Assembly: GCF_030013905.1 (NCBI RefSeq)
Contig: NZ_CP124862.1
Coordinates: 3,909,051 to 3,973,050 of the forward strand
Direction of reading: 5' to 3'
Length of the DNA: 64,000 bases
From: Petroclostridium sp. X23
Lineage (GTDB): Bacteria; Bacillota; Clostridia; SK-Y3
Under the pieces are notes generated by a model. The model did not search any database. It saw nothing but the letters and a program-made list of their open reading frames with translations, and was not told where the DNA came from. Every line of letters starts with the position of its first letter. The first letter of the stretch is position 1. Positions 18,586 to 27,365 of this stretch are shown here, piece by piece. A program made the translations under genes and the position numbers.

Positions 18586-19368
18586 ATGGATACTGGGTTG
18601 AAAAACAAGGTTGCTGTTATTACAGGAGGTACATCCGGCATAGGTGCTAGCATGGCGCTTGAATATGCAAAGGAAGGTGTAAAAGTTGTAGTTTGTGGAA
18701 GAAACAAAGATAAACTGGAAGGTTTTATTAATTCGGCAAAGGAACAAGGTTATGAAATAGATGGGAAAATTTGCGATGTAAGCAATGAACAAGCAGTCAA
18801 AAAATTTGCAGATGATGTAGCTGAAAGTTACGGTGGCATAGACATCTGGATAAATAATGCTGGAATAGTGAAGTTATGTAGTTTAATGAAGTTGAAAATG
18901 GAGGATTGGAAGGCTATTTTGCAAACCAACCTAACCGCTGTGTTTGTTAGTTCAAGGATAGCTGCGGAATATATGATTAAAAGGGGTGGCGGCAATATAG
19001 TCAATATCTCATCTTTTACAGCACTCATAGCGTCGGCAAATAATGGTGCGTATTCAGTCTCAAAAGCCGGAGTGATAACGTTGACAAAAGTGCTTGCCGC
19101 TGAGCTTGCACCTTATAATATAAGGGTAAATGCCATTATTCCAGGTTATATCCGTACTGACATGGGGAATATAGATATAGATACAAAAGCTGAGCAGATA
19201 ATAAAGCCTATCTCATTAAAACGTTTCGGTACTCCGCAGGATATAGCAGCAGGAGCAATATTTCTTACAAGTGATTGTGCAAGCTATATTACTGGCGAGG
19301 CTCTTGTCATATCAGGAGGCAAATTTATTGTTCAAAATGCTATGGATCCTTGGTCATGGGAAAGGTAA
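18586..19368 (+). CDS. Short-chain dehydrogenase/reductase (SDR family)
   Basis: This classical SDR has 260 residues. It shows nucleotide-binding TGGTSGIG (about 13-20), NNAG, catalytic Ser in NISSF and YSVSK (Tyr/Lys), and a C-terminal IPGYIRTDM. The start at 18586 has AAAGGAG eleven bases upstream; the ATG at 18577 is too close to it. The absence of an Arg in the first turn and VCGRNKDKL after the second strand suggest NADP(H) use, which is inference. It is intact among pseudogenes (shikimate dehydrogenase, DapA family) and may be what remains of a small catabolic operon. Confidence 0.88.
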   Translation: MDTGLKNKVAVITGGTSGIGASMALEYAKEGVKVVVCGRNKDKLEGFINSAKEQGYEIDGKICDVSNEQAVKKFADDVAESYGGIDIWINNAGIVKLCSLMKLKMEDWKAILQTNLTAVFVSSRIAAEYMIKRGGGNIVNISSFTALIASANNGAYSVSKAGVITLTKVLAAELAPYNIRVNAIIPGYIRTDMGNIDIDTKAEQIIKPISLKRFGTPQDIAAGAIFLTSDCASYITGEALVISGGKFIVQNAMDPWSWER

Positions 19369-19466
19369 AATATGATATAGTTTTTCATTTAATTGCATAT
19401 GAAGATGAAATAAACTATCAAAAATTTAGATGAGATTTAAAAGTGTTATTTTATATAGCATATAAT

Positions 19467-19507
19467 AATCTTCAAATGATTAAGCTATCTCCTATCATTT
19501 GGAGATT
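19467..19507 (+). terminator. Hairpin terminator after the SDR gene
   Basis: AATCTTCAAATGAT pairs with ATCATTTGGAGATT (one G-T pair) and is followed by AATTTTTA. Confidence 0.65.
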
Positions 19508-19555
19508 AATTTTTACTCGCTATTTTTATGAATTTTTATAAGAATCTTGATAAAA

Positions 19556-19761
19556 ATAATTTCGGTAATGTTTTGGGGTACAATTCATAATTTTTTAAAC
19601 ACAGAACTAAAGTAATTACTGGATGGAAATCCAAGGTAATTATGGCTGTTTTCCATTTCCGTGTATTTCAAATAGGAAAGTGACAAATGCTTCATTCCCA
19701 ATATACGTATAGCTATTAAGTGCTCCTTCTTTTTCAAGCGGTAGGCCTTAATGAAATTCAT
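19556..19761 (-). pseudogene. AraC-family regulator relic (C-terminal DNA-binding half)
   Basis: The minus strand from 19761 reads MNFIKAYRLKKKEHL, then LSLSYLKYTEME and LGFPSSNYFSSVFKKL, the second helix-turn-helix region of AraC-type regulators, before a stop at 19585. The usual next segment (YG.TP..YR) seems to continue as YEIVPQNITEI in another frame. The N-terminal effector domain and the first helix-turn-helix are missing. Confidence 0.6.
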
Positions 19762-19802
19762 TTAGGAGTTGTAATTGTATTAAACCTTAGAAATTACTGG
19801 GC

Positions 19803-20142
19803 ATGCTTCCAGAAGATTTGGCCCTTGGTTTCTATGAATGTCCATATCCTTATAAGAGATTGATTTCTCCAGAGCGCTTAAAATAGTGTGCGGATACAGG
19901 ACGTTTCTATTTTATCAAGGATACCAGCTGTGATATTGAAAACATAAAAGATAAGCTTGCTAAAATTCAAGGAACACAATTAAGGCTTTTTAATGCCAAT
20001 ACTTCTACCTTGTTGGAGACATTACAGTTAGGAGCAAGCGGATTCAGCGGTGTGATGGCAAATTTCCATCCTGATTTATATACATGGATTACCGCAGAAT
20101 ACAATAATCAACCGGAAAAAGCAAAAAAATATAAGTTTTAAG
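19803..20142 (+). pseudogene. Dihydrodipicolinate synthase (DapA)-family aldolase relic
   Basis: This is one frame with an in-frame TAG at 19884-19886. Before it comes ALGFYECPYPYKRLISPE (family motif GFYECP.PY) and after it GRFYFIKDTSCDIENI, containing the expected Schiff-base Lys in IKDTS, and LRLFNANTSTLLETLQLG. It ends at 20140-20142. The N-terminal half of the barrel is missing. It is related to lyases/aldolases acting on 2-keto acids rather than necessarily to lysine synthesis. Confidence 0.65.
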
Positions 20143-20154
20143 GACGATTAGATT

Positions 20155-20220
20155 ATGAATACAATAAAGATTGCAGATAATATAGTTTGGGCAACAATTT
20201 TCAATGAAATAAGAGACTAA
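20155..20220 (+). other. 21-codon reading frame, possible start of a broken flavoprotein gene
   Basis: An ATG directly after the DapA relic reads MNTIKIADNIVWATIFNEIRD and stops. The first ten residues resemble the start of FprA-type A-type flavoproteins, but the match is short. No ribosome binding site is strong here. It may be a remnant or chance. Confidence 0.2.
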
Positions 20221-20267
20221 AAAAGTGATGATATCTAACTATAATAATAGAAAAGAGAGGGATTTAT

Positions 20268-20984
20268 ATGAGTACATTTAATATATCACAAAGTATCGGA
20301 GAAATTGTATCCATCATGCCAAAAGCAAGTGATGTTTTTAAGAAATATAATATTGATTTCTGCTGCGGAGGACACCGACCACTGTCAGAAGCGATCAGAG
20401 AACATAAACTCAATGATCAGGAAATATTGAGAAAGCTGGATGAGGCTTATGAGGAAACAACAAAATTTACAAATCAAGTTGACTTCAGAAAAATGGCCCC
20501 TAGTGAACTGATTGATTATATTGTGAATACTCACCACGTTTTCGTCAAAAAAATCTTACCGGAGATTAGTGAACTGACAACAAAAATATTAAGAGTGCAT
20601 GGGCCAAGCCACAGTGATCTTTTTAAAGTTCACAAACTGTTTCATAATCTAAAGACTGAATTGGAACAGCACCTCATAAAGGAAGAAGAGATTCTTTTCC
20701 CAATGATCAAGGAATATGACGCCAGTCCATCAAAGGATCTTCTTAATAGGATTGATACAGTGATCAAGGAAACAGAAGACGAACACGAAACAGCTGGAGG
20801 CGTTCTTAAAGAGCTAAGAAAAGTCACACAAGAGTACAAAGTACCGGAAGATGGCTGCGGCACATACTGCAAGACTTTTGAAAAGCTGCAGGAACTTGAA
20901 TCAGATTTATTTCAACATATCCATCTGGAAAATAATATTTTGTTTAAGCAGCTAGGTTTAGAGATAAATCATATAAAAATGTAG
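20268..20984 (+). CDS. ric: Iron-sulfur cluster repair di-iron protein (RIC/ScdA/YtfE)
   Basis: The protein has 238 residues. An N-terminal ScdA_N domain holds the CCGG motif (DFCCGGHRPL, about residue 31). A hemerythrin-like four-helix bundle follows with His and Glu ligands (THHVFVKK, KLFHNLKTELEQHLIKEEE, DEHETAGG, QHIHLENN). The family repairs Fe-S clusters damaged by nitric oxide or oxidants. A GAGAGGGA site precedes the ATG. A DUF1858 gene and a DUF438 hemerythrin gene follow in the same direction, forming a probable nitrosative-stress group. Confidence 0.93.
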   Translation: MSTFNISQSIGEIVSIMPKASDVFKKYNIDFCCGGHRPLSEAIREHKLNDQEILRKLDEAYEETTKFTNQVDFRKMAPSELIDYIVNTHHVFVKKILPEISELTTKILRVHGPSHSDLFKVHKLFHNLKTELEQHLIKEEEILFPMIKEYDASPSKDLLNRIDTVIKETEDEHETAGGVLKELRKVTQEYKVPEDGCGTYCKTFEKLQELESDLFQHIHLENNILFKQLGLEINHIKM

Positions 20985-20995
20985 TGAAAGTAATG

Positions 20996-21043
20996 GATGG
21001 ATACTGCAAGCTGATTTTTAGAAATACTTCTGCAGTATCCATC
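20996..21043 (+). other. Inverted repeat between ric and the DUF1858 gene
   Basis: GATGGATACTGCA and TGCAGTATCCATC form a perfect 13-base stem around a 22-base loop. The T-run after it is weak, so it may be an attenuator, a processing site or a poor terminator. Confidence 0.5.
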
Positions 21044-21081
21044 ATACAAAAAAATTAATTATTAACGGATAGGTGATTAAC

Positions 21082-21309
21082 ATGGGAAATACCATAGATT
21101 TATCAAAAAGTGTACATGAAATATGCAAAGATCATCCGGATATCATTCAAATCATGAAGGAGTTAGGGTTTGAAAGTATCGCAAATGCTGGAATGCTAAA
21201 TACTGCAGGCAGGTTCATGACAATACCCAAGGGAGCTTCTATAAAAAATATACCTATGGATAAAATAAAAGAAGCATTCGATAGAAGAGGATACAAAATT
21301 AAGGAATAG
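21082..21309 (+). CDS. DUF1858-domain small protein
   Basis: This small 75-residue protein reads MGNTIDLSKSVHEICKDHPD, then IMKELGF and GRFMTIPKGASI, the DUF1858 pattern, which is also related to the N-terminal domain of ScdA. The start at 21082 lies behind an AGGTGA site. It is separated from the DUF438 gene by 12 bases, and DUF1858 and DUF438 genes are often paired in anaerobes. It probably assists the hemerythrin protein next door; biochemical function is not known. Confidence 0.85.
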   Translation: MGNTIDLSKSVHEICKDHPDIIQIMKELGFESIANAGMLNTAGRFMTIPKGASIKNIPMDKIKEAFDRRGYKIKE

Positions 21310-21321
21310 GAAGTGAATTTG

Positions 21322-22551
21322 ATGAGTGAAATGATCAATAATCGGGAATATCGTCAAAGAGTCTTAAAAGAGCTTATTACAGAGCTTCACAATGGGAAAA
21401 GCGTTGATGAAGTCAAATCCAGGTTTGAAAAACTGATTCAGGGTATTTCAGTAAAAGAGATTTCTGAAATGGAACAGGCGCTGATTATGGATGGAATGCC
21501 TGTAGAGCAGATTCAGAATTTATGTGATGTTCATGCTGCCGTTTTCAAAGGCTCGATAGAAGAGATTCATCGGCCGCAGAAGCCCGAAGAGATTTCAGGA
21601 CATCCGATCCATACTTTCAGGCTTGAAAACCGTGAGTTGGAGAAACTGCTGAATGAAAGGATAAAACCTCATGTGGAGAACTTGAAGGCTTCCGATAATG
21701 AAGAGAATAAAAAGGTGCTTCTTGAAGATATGAACCTTTTATGGGAGATCGACAAGCACTATTCGAGAAAAGAAAACCTACTTTTTCCCTTTATGGAGCA
21801 GTACGGCATTACCGCGCCACCAAAAGTCATGTGGGGTGTAGATGATGAGATACGGGGTGAGATCAAGGGAATAAAGAAACTTCTATCCGGTAAATCAGTG
21901 AATATGGATGAAATAGCGGAAAAAGCCAATGGAGTGGCTAATAGAGTTATAGAAATGATCTTTAAGGAAGAAAATATCTTATTTCCTATGGTGCTTGAAA
22001 CCCTATCAGAAGACGAATGGTTAAAAATTGCTGAAGAAAGTGCTGAGATTGGATACACGCTTATCGAGCCAAGGGGAAGATGGAAACCTATAAATTCGGA
22101 TGTGGAAGAAAAGGTTATTGAACAGGGACAGGAGCCTTCCAATAACGGCTATATTAAATTTGATGCTGGAATTCTGACTCCTGAAGAGATCAATGCAATG
22201 CTTAATACACTTCCTTTGGACATTACTTTTGTTGATAAGGACGGAGCGGTAAAATATTTTACACAAGGAAAAGAAAGAATATTTGCAAGACCAAAGACCA
22301 TTATCGGCAGGCAGGTACAGAACTGCCATCCGCCTGCAAGTGTGCATATTGTTGAAAAGATTGTGGAGGATTTAAGAGCAGGAAGAAAAGATCATGAGGA
22401 TTTTTGGATCAAAATGGGTGATAAATATGTGCATATCCGTTACTATGCTGTAAGAAATGAAAAAGGTGAATACCTGGGTACTATGGAGGTTACACAGGAT
22501 ATAAAACCGATACAGGAAATCACAGGAGAAAAAAGACTAGCTTCGGAGTAA
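21322..22551 (+). CDS. DUF438 / hemerythrin / PAS protein
   Basis: The protein has 409 residues. DUF438 occupies about 1-75, a hemerythrin HHE domain about 80-230 (HPIHTFRLENREL, DKHYSRKENLLFPFME, FKEENILFPM), and a PAS-type domain about 290-395 (LPLDITFVDKDGAVKYFTQG). There are no membrane segments. The di-iron hemerythrin part suggests sensing or scavenging of oxygen or nitric oxide. The start at 22 bases into the frame, ATG 21322, follows GGAAG with eight bases of spacing. A strong terminator follows at 22636. Confidence 0.9.
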   Translation: MSEMINNREYRQRVLKELITELHNGKSVDEVKSRFEKLIQGISVKEISEMEQALIMDGMPVEQIQNLCDVHAAVFKGSIEEIHRPQKPEEISGHPIHTFRLENRELEKLLNERIKPHVENLKASDNEENKKVLLEDMNLLWEIDKHYSRKENLLFPFMEQYGITAPPKVMWGVDDEIRGEIKGIKKLLSGKSVNMDEIAEKANGVANRVIEMIFKEENILFPMVLETLSEDEWLKIAEESAEIGYTLIEPRGRWKPINSDVEEKVIEQGQEPSNNGYIKFDAGILTPEEINAMLNTLPLDITFVDKDGAVKYFTQGKERIFARPKTIIGRQVQNCHPPASVHIVEKIVEDLRAGRKDHEDFWIKMGDKYVHIRYYAVRNEKGEYLGTMEVTQDIKPIQEITGEKRLASE

Positions 22552-22635
22552 TGGATATATTATTCTCAAAATGTAGGAAGATATTCAGAAACCCTGTTCA
22601 CATTAAGGCTTTGACAACACGTATAGGGGCCTGAG

Positions 22636-22672
22636 AATCAAACATGGAAACTGTTCACATGTTTGATTTTTT
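22636..22672 (+). terminator. Hairpin terminator after the DUF438 gene
   Basis: AATCAAACATG pairs with CATGTTTGATT around an 11-base loop, followed by a run of seven T with one further base. Confidence 0.85.
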
Positions 22673-22759
22673 TGTTTAGTGTTTTCAAATAGTATCAGAA
22701 TTAATGACCGATATGGAATGGACAATTCAAAAATTGAAGCAAGGGGTATATTGCTTTCA

Positions 22760-23041
22760 ATGGTTCGCGTATATAATGTAAATACAGGTAAGATTATTGA
22801 GGAACATGTCAAGGTAAAGGGCGGCAAGGCTATGGTTCACGGCGATGCCGAGATAAAGGGGGTTCCCGGTACAGGATCTCCAGTAGAACTTTTCTTTGAA
22901 AATCCCAACGGTGCAACCACGGGAAAGGCTTTTTCAACTGGCAGCCGGAAGGATATATTGGAAATTTTAGATCACTTTCCAATAGAGGTTACAATGATTG
23001 ATTGTGCTAATCCTGTTGTCGTTGTAAATGCAAAAGTATAG
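22760..23041 (+). pseudogene. PrpF-family (methylaconitate isomerase/methylitaconate isomerase-like) fragment
   Basis: The 93 residues MVRVYNVNTGKIIEEHVKVK, AMVHGDAEIKGVPGTGSPVE and ATTGKAFSTGSRKDILE, ending in IDCANPVVVVNAKV, correspond to the middle of PrpF-type isomerases (families are about 390 residues). Both the N-terminal and C-terminal parts are missing. The open frame runs back to 22679 but the extra residues are not PrpF-like. It abuts the IS1182 relic, which may have caused the loss. Confidence 0.7.
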
Positions 23042-23108
23042 ATACTGATAAGTTAATCAAACATTTCAAATAAAGTAACAAACTTATCAATCAGGAAATT
23101 TGCAACAA

Positions 23109-23615
23109 TTAATTGTAACTGTATTTACTCTCATCAATTCTGTAAACCATTTCACTAACCGGTATATATGCTTGAGCTTCGTTTTCTTTAATAATATCTA
23201 AGATTGGTTTTCTAAAATATGCTTTATCACCATATATCTCTTTTATTGTTATACCGCAATCTTTTGATAAGTCAATCAAATCCTTAAAACCTGTGCCATC
23301 CACATAAGCACCATTATAGACTCTTACTGCTGTAATAATTCTTTCTTCTGTTGTAATTGAAACTCTGTCTTGTATCCAAAAAAACTATCTGTTTTAGTTT
23401 TATAGCCTACCCTTGCATCCTGATTTACTAATGACCGTACTCCTTTTTGCTGTATAAATATTGTATAAATATTGCAGTACTAAAAGTTTGATCATTAGCT
23501 CAGGTTCTTTAGCAGGTCTCCCATAATATTTACAATAGGACTTTTCCAGTAGCTTATTAATAAAACTAAAATCTACAACATTATTTATCAATTTTAGTAT
23601 ATGATTTTCTGGAAT
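23109..23615 (-). mobile_element. IS1182-type transposase relic
   Basis: The minus strand encodes scattered pieces of an IS1182-family DDE transposase: PENHILKLINNVVDFSFINK, SYCKYYGRPAKEPELMIKLL, then in another frame ARVGYKTKTDSFFGYKTEF, and finally GTGFKDLIDLSKDCGITIKE with IYGDKAYFRK. A full transposase has about 450-500 residues; here large internal deletions and frameshifts leave about 160. It is inactive. Its start abuts copy 2 of the 115-bp repeat. Confidence 0.75.
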
Positions 23616-23620
23616 TCTAT

Positions 23621-23735
23621 TTCATAATTTTTATTTCTCCCTTCAAATTAGAAGCTATAAATTAGAAAAGGATGGCCTAATTATATAACATCCAAGATTT
23701 ATTGCATAGTTGAAAAAATTCAAATATTCAGGGAA
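23621..23735. repeat. 115-bp direct repeat, copy 2 (beside the transposase relic)
   Basis: This is the same sequence as 17753-17867 with a few substitutions. It keeps the minus-strand GAAGGGAG site and a start codon at 23625-23623, but the frame behind it stops after two codons. Confidence 0.85.
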
Positions 23736-23739
23736 TATT

Positions 23740-24074
23740 AATATGAACATATCTATGAGGAATAGTGGATCAACAAAAATCAGAGTTGATTTTGATGAAA
23801 AAATGGATTATGATAAAAAATCCTTGTGAAAGGATATTGGAAGGAGGGGGGACTGATTTGCCATAACCGGAGGCTAACCAGGTCTTGAAACTAATACAGA
23901 TTTTGCTATAATGATATAAGCGGTTTTATGTTAATTTGATGATCGAATTCTCCATGTATGCCCAGAATCGCTATCTATAGCAGACCCTTTTTTGGTCATG
24001 AGATGGAGAGAACTCATAAATATGATGTGGCAATATTAAAGAGGGTAAAGAAAGAATAAAGGGAAAATACGCAT
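23740..24074 (+). other. Intergenic region without a recognised gene
   Basis: Only short frames are present (for example a 28-codon one at 23743-23829). No conserved motif, RNA or clear terminator was seen. Confidence 0.5.
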
Positions 24075-25067
24075 ATGATGGGAAAAACACATTTTAAAAT
24101 AGGTATTTTATATTATGTATTGATTGGATTACTGCCATTACACGTGTTTTTGAAGGTATTTGATTATGAAATATCACTGATAGGAGCAATCGCAGCTGCT
24201 TTTGGTGCACTGCTGCCAGATGCCGACTGCGAAAATAGCAACATAAATCGGATGAATCCTTTATTGGGTACATCATATAAAGTGATAGAGAAAATTGAGA
24301 AAAAAGTGGTACTTATTACAAGATACTCGCTAACGATTGTAACCGGTGCATTAATACTATGGTATTCGAGACAAATAATTGCCTATATAAGACTTATACC
24401 CTTATTATCTACTTATGCGCAACATATGACATATGCTTTGATAATATTTGTCATTATAGTTGGCTTAAGTAACAATAAAGCAATTAAATACATTCCGGTT
24501 ATAGGATGGATTTATACATGCATTTCTTCAGGAATTTATCGGACAGGCAGAAAGGTTAAAAGGATGATCATGCTTTTGCTATATGGTGGAACCGGAGCGG
24601 CATTAGCCATATATAATTATTTATACCTGAAGGATAATGTTATCTTTATTGTCAGCGGATTGTTTATCCTTATGGTACTATTTCCGCACCGCACTTTTAT
24701 GCATAGTGTTGAAGGAATATTTCTATTGACTGCAGCGTTCTGGTATATCGCGAGACATCTGGGATATGATTATCTTGCAGTAGCTTTCTTTATAGGATAT
24801 TTCAGTCACTTGTATCTTGGGGATTTATTTACAGGGAGAGGAGTACCTCTATCAGTAGTGCCGCTTGTCTTTAGAAAATTGAGAGTGCACAACTATCTGC
24901 GTAAGAATATGTTGTACAGATGTATCTATAATGTATTCAATATTAGATTAAGAGTTCCGATAATGATTACCGGAACGGGATGGGGCAACTTATTGGAAAC
25001 TATTTATATCGTATGTATATCAATTGGTATCATAGTGCTTGTAAGAGGGACTTTCACGAATTCATAA
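24075..25067 (+). CDS. Membrane-bound metal-dependent hydrolase-like protein (YdjM/DUF457 type)
   Basis: The protein has 330 residues with seven or more membrane segments. The N-terminal part MMGKTHFKIGILYYVLIG and GALLPDADCENSNIN, and later FPHRTFMHSVEG and GYFSHLYLGDLFTGRGVPL, match the YdjM family, in which the conserved His and Asp residues are thought to bind metal. This copy is longer than usual owing to a central insertion with extra membrane segments (about 75-190). The cellular role of the family is poorly known (YdjM is linked to the SOS response in E. coli). It stands alone. Confidence 0.8.
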   Translation: MMGKTHFKIGILYYVLIGLLPLHVFLKVFDYEISLIGAIAAAFGALLPDADCENSNINRMNPLLGTSYKVIEKIEKKVVLITRYSLTIVTGALILWYSRQIIAYIRLIPLLSTYAQHMTYALIIFVIIVGLSNNKAIKYIPVIGWIYTCISSGIYRTGRKVKRMIMLLLYGGTGAALAIYNYLYLKDNVIFIVSGLFILMVLFPHRTFMHSVEGIFLLTAAFWYIARHLGYDYLAVAFFIGYFSHLYLGDLFTGRGVPLSVVPLVFRKLRVHNYLRKNMLYRCIYNVFNIRLRVPIMITGTGWGNLLETIYIVCISIGIIVLVRGTFTNS

Positions 25068-25253
25068 GAAAGGAAAGCCGAACGCAGAACGGATATGAAG
25101 GATTACTTGAAAATTTTATTGAGATAGCATTGCCCGCAGGGGCCTGAAAGGTTCTAACAAAATTGTCGGTTGATGGTATGGCATGAAATGGATATAATAT
25201 GGCTTAGGAGATTAGTAATTGCGTAAAATCCATGATAAGTAAAGGAGAATACG

Positions 25254-26198
25254 ATGAAAATTAAAAAGGTAACTCTAATTGGCTTGGGAGCAATGGGAGT
25301 TTTTTTTGCACCAAAGCTGGACGCATACCTAGGCGAAGAAAACTTCAGGGTACTTGCCGACGGTGAACGCAAGGAGAGGATACAATCAAAAGGTGTGATT
25401 GTTAACGGGATTAGGCACCATTTCACTGTTATTACTCCGGAAACAACAGGTGATCCGGCTGACTTGATTATAATGGCAGTAAAAGATACCGGACTTACTC
25501 AAGCCATCCATGATATTCGCAATCAGGTTGGAGAGAATACCCAGATTATTTGCGTGATGAATGGAATTGACAGTGAAGAACGGATTGCAGCAGTCTATGG
25601 TTGGGAACACATTCTGTATTCCTATATGAGAGTATCTATAGTTATGAAAGATGGGGTTGCAAACTATGACCCTGAGTGGGGAAAAGTATATTTTGGAGAG
25701 AAATGGAATAGTGAATTATCCGAGAGAGTTAAATCTATCAAAGAATTATTTGATGCCTCCAAAATAAAATATAATATATACCCGGATATGATAAGAGGCA
25801 TGTGGTTCAAATTTATGTGTAATATCGGTGAAAATATGACCTGTGCAATGCTAGGTATCCCCTTTGGTGCCTTCCGGGTAAGTAACCATGCTAATGCAAT
25901 CCGACGCAAAGCTATGTGGGAGGTGGTCCAAATTGCAAATCGGCTTGGTATTGACCTAGGACAAGAAGACATAGAGCGTCAGGAAGATACACTTAAGCGG
26001 CTGCGATTTTGTAACAAACCTTCCACGCTGCAGGATTTAGAAAGCGGTCGTATAACAGAAATTGAAATGTTTGCCGGCAAGGTGGTGAAACTGGGTGAGG
26101 AACTGGGGATCGAAACACCTATGAACTGGATGTTTTACCATGGGATTAAGGTATGTGAAGAGAAAAATATGGGAATGTTTCAGAAGAAAGATATTTAA
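25254..26198 (+). CDS. Ketopantoate reductase family protein (PanE/ApbA-like)
   Basis: The protein has 314 residues with an N-terminal Rossmann motif GLGAMG (about 9-14), MAVKDTGL, IICVMNGIDSEERI around 100, a conserved Lys/Asn-containing helical domain (MWFKFMCNIGENMTCAMLG) and C-terminal ETPMN. The family reduces 2-dehydropantoate to pantoate with NADPH for coenzyme A synthesis, but many paralogues act on other keto acids. No panB or panC genes are nearby, so the substrate is open. An AAAGGAG site precedes the ATG. Confidence 0.85.
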   Translation: MKIKKVTLIGLGAMGVFFAPKLDAYLGEENFRVLADGERKERIQSKGVIVNGIRHHFTVITPETTGDPADLIIMAVKDTGLTQAIHDIRNQVGENTQIICVMNGIDSEERIAAVYGWEHILYSYMRVSIVMKDGVANYDPEWGKVYFGEKWNSELSERVKSIKELFDASKIKYNIYPDMIRGMWFKFMCNIGENMTCAMLGIPFGAFRVSNHANAIRRKAMWEVVQIANRLGIDLGQEDIERQEDTLKRLRFCNKPSTLQDLESGRITEIEMFAGKVVKLGEELGIETPMNWMFYHGIKVCEEKNMGMFQKKDI

Positions 26199-26600
26199 AA
26201 TTGTGATGGGCAAGGCTTTTGGGTGGTACAAAGGACTATTTCGCTGGCTACGTTTATCTTGCGTAGTGCCTAACCAGGTTAAAAATGCCGGGATTAATAG
26301 GATTATAGATTCGGGTTTAGATCTTCATCAGATTTTAATATCAAACATGTCTTGGATATACCGGAGCAGTTTGTAATGGTAAATGAATTAGTGCCTAATG
26401 CTCTTCAGGGTATTAGTGGAATAATATGCAGCTAAATACCATAATGGGGATAATGTGAATAGAAAATGGTACTTTGCAGAAAAAAGGTCAGGCTTGAAAC
26501 ATTTCTTTCCAACTTCTTTGCGATCCCTATCTATTGCAAATTCTAGACGATATTTACTGCATATTAGGCTTTTCATAAAAAAGAAATTAGTGTATAATCA
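26199..26600 (+). other. Intergenic stretch, possible degenerate coding sequence
   Basis: No intact gene is seen. Around 26318-26437 one frame reads NIKHVLDIPEQFVMVNELV, which faintly recalls the tail of nitroreductases, but it is too short to name. No terminator was found behind the PanE-like gene. Confidence 0.3.
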
Positions 26601-26607
26601 TTTACTG

Positions 26608-26626
26608 ACATATAGAAATGTATGTT
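26608..26626. promoter_or_regulatory. AcrR-like operator upstream of the tetR gene
   Basis: ACATA and TATGT arms (26608-26612, 26621-26625) share the half-site AAATGTATGTT with the site at 27366-27390. The known AcrR box is built from TACATACAT/ATGTATGTA arms. Confidence 0.5.
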
Positions 26627-26736
26627 AAATAAATATGTAAATCACGAAACTTGAGTGTTGCAAAAACAGGCCGGGTGAATATATTACTTGAACTGAAAAT
26701 TAAGATAAGCTTAAGATATGAAGGGGTGGAGTGTTT

Positions 26737-27327
26737 TTGAAAAGAACAAAAGAAGATGCTGAGCAAACCAGACAAGCTATACTGGATGCCAGTTTCGAAA
26801 TTATCAATAGAAAAGGCTTTGAGAGGATGACAAGAGATGATATCGCCATGGAGATGGGGATGACAAGAGGTGCAGTAAATTGGCATTTCAAGACAAAAGA
26901 AGAAATTTATTTTTCTGTTCTCCAGAATATTTTAGATCGGCTTGAAATTATGAGAAAGAAATATCAAAATGACTATAGTATGTCTGCTGAAGAACGACTG
27001 ACAAATCTTTTTCTTATGCCCATCAGGCATGTTAAATGGTTTCAGTTTGTTAACAGAATTCCTCATTATCTTCTGGAAGAAGCTGAATTCTCTAGTATTG
27101 AAAATAGAATATATCAAAATAGGATTAAATTTTTAGGATATTTAGAAGGAGTTTTAACTGAGATTGAAAAAAAATCCGGAAATACATTAAAAAAGCCTAA
27201 AGATAAAGTGGCACAGGCGTTGTATTTGATTTATGAAGGTCTTCATACTAGAAATACTTGGAATAACTCCATGATTCAATTTTCAGAAAAAGAAATATGG
27301 GAATTATTAAGTAATATAATTTACTAA
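26737..27327 (+). CDS. TetR/AcrR-family transcriptional repressor
   Basis: The protein has about 196 residues. The start is best placed at TTG 26737 (MKRTKEDAEQTRQAILDA, the usual AcrR-type beginning) behind AAGGGGTGG at 26721-26729; GTG 26731 is too close to that site. The helix-turn-helix is at about 25-50 (MTRDDIAMEMGMTRGAVNWHF), followed by an all-helical ligand domain. It precedes a transporter and peptidase operon, and near-identical palindromes lie before both its own start and the operon, pointing to autorepression and repression of the operon. Confidence 0.9.
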   Translation: MKRTKEDAEQTRQAILDASFEIINRKGFERMTRDDIAMEMGMTRGAVNWHFKTKEEIYFSVLQNILDRLEIMRKKYQNDYSMSAEERLTNLFLMPIRHVKWFQFVNRIPHYLLEEAEFSSIENRIYQNRIKFLGYLEGVLTEIEKKSGNTLKKPKDKVAQALYLIYEGLHTRNTWNNSMIQFSEKEIWELLSNIIY

Positions 27328-27365
27328 TTTACAATGTAGTATTGACAAGGGATGATTTACATGAT

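Noticed and set aside
23460..23475. Tandem 14-base duplication (ATATTGTATAAATA type) as the start of a repeat array
   Set aside because: It is a single local duplication inside the transposase relic, not a CRISPR or satellite.
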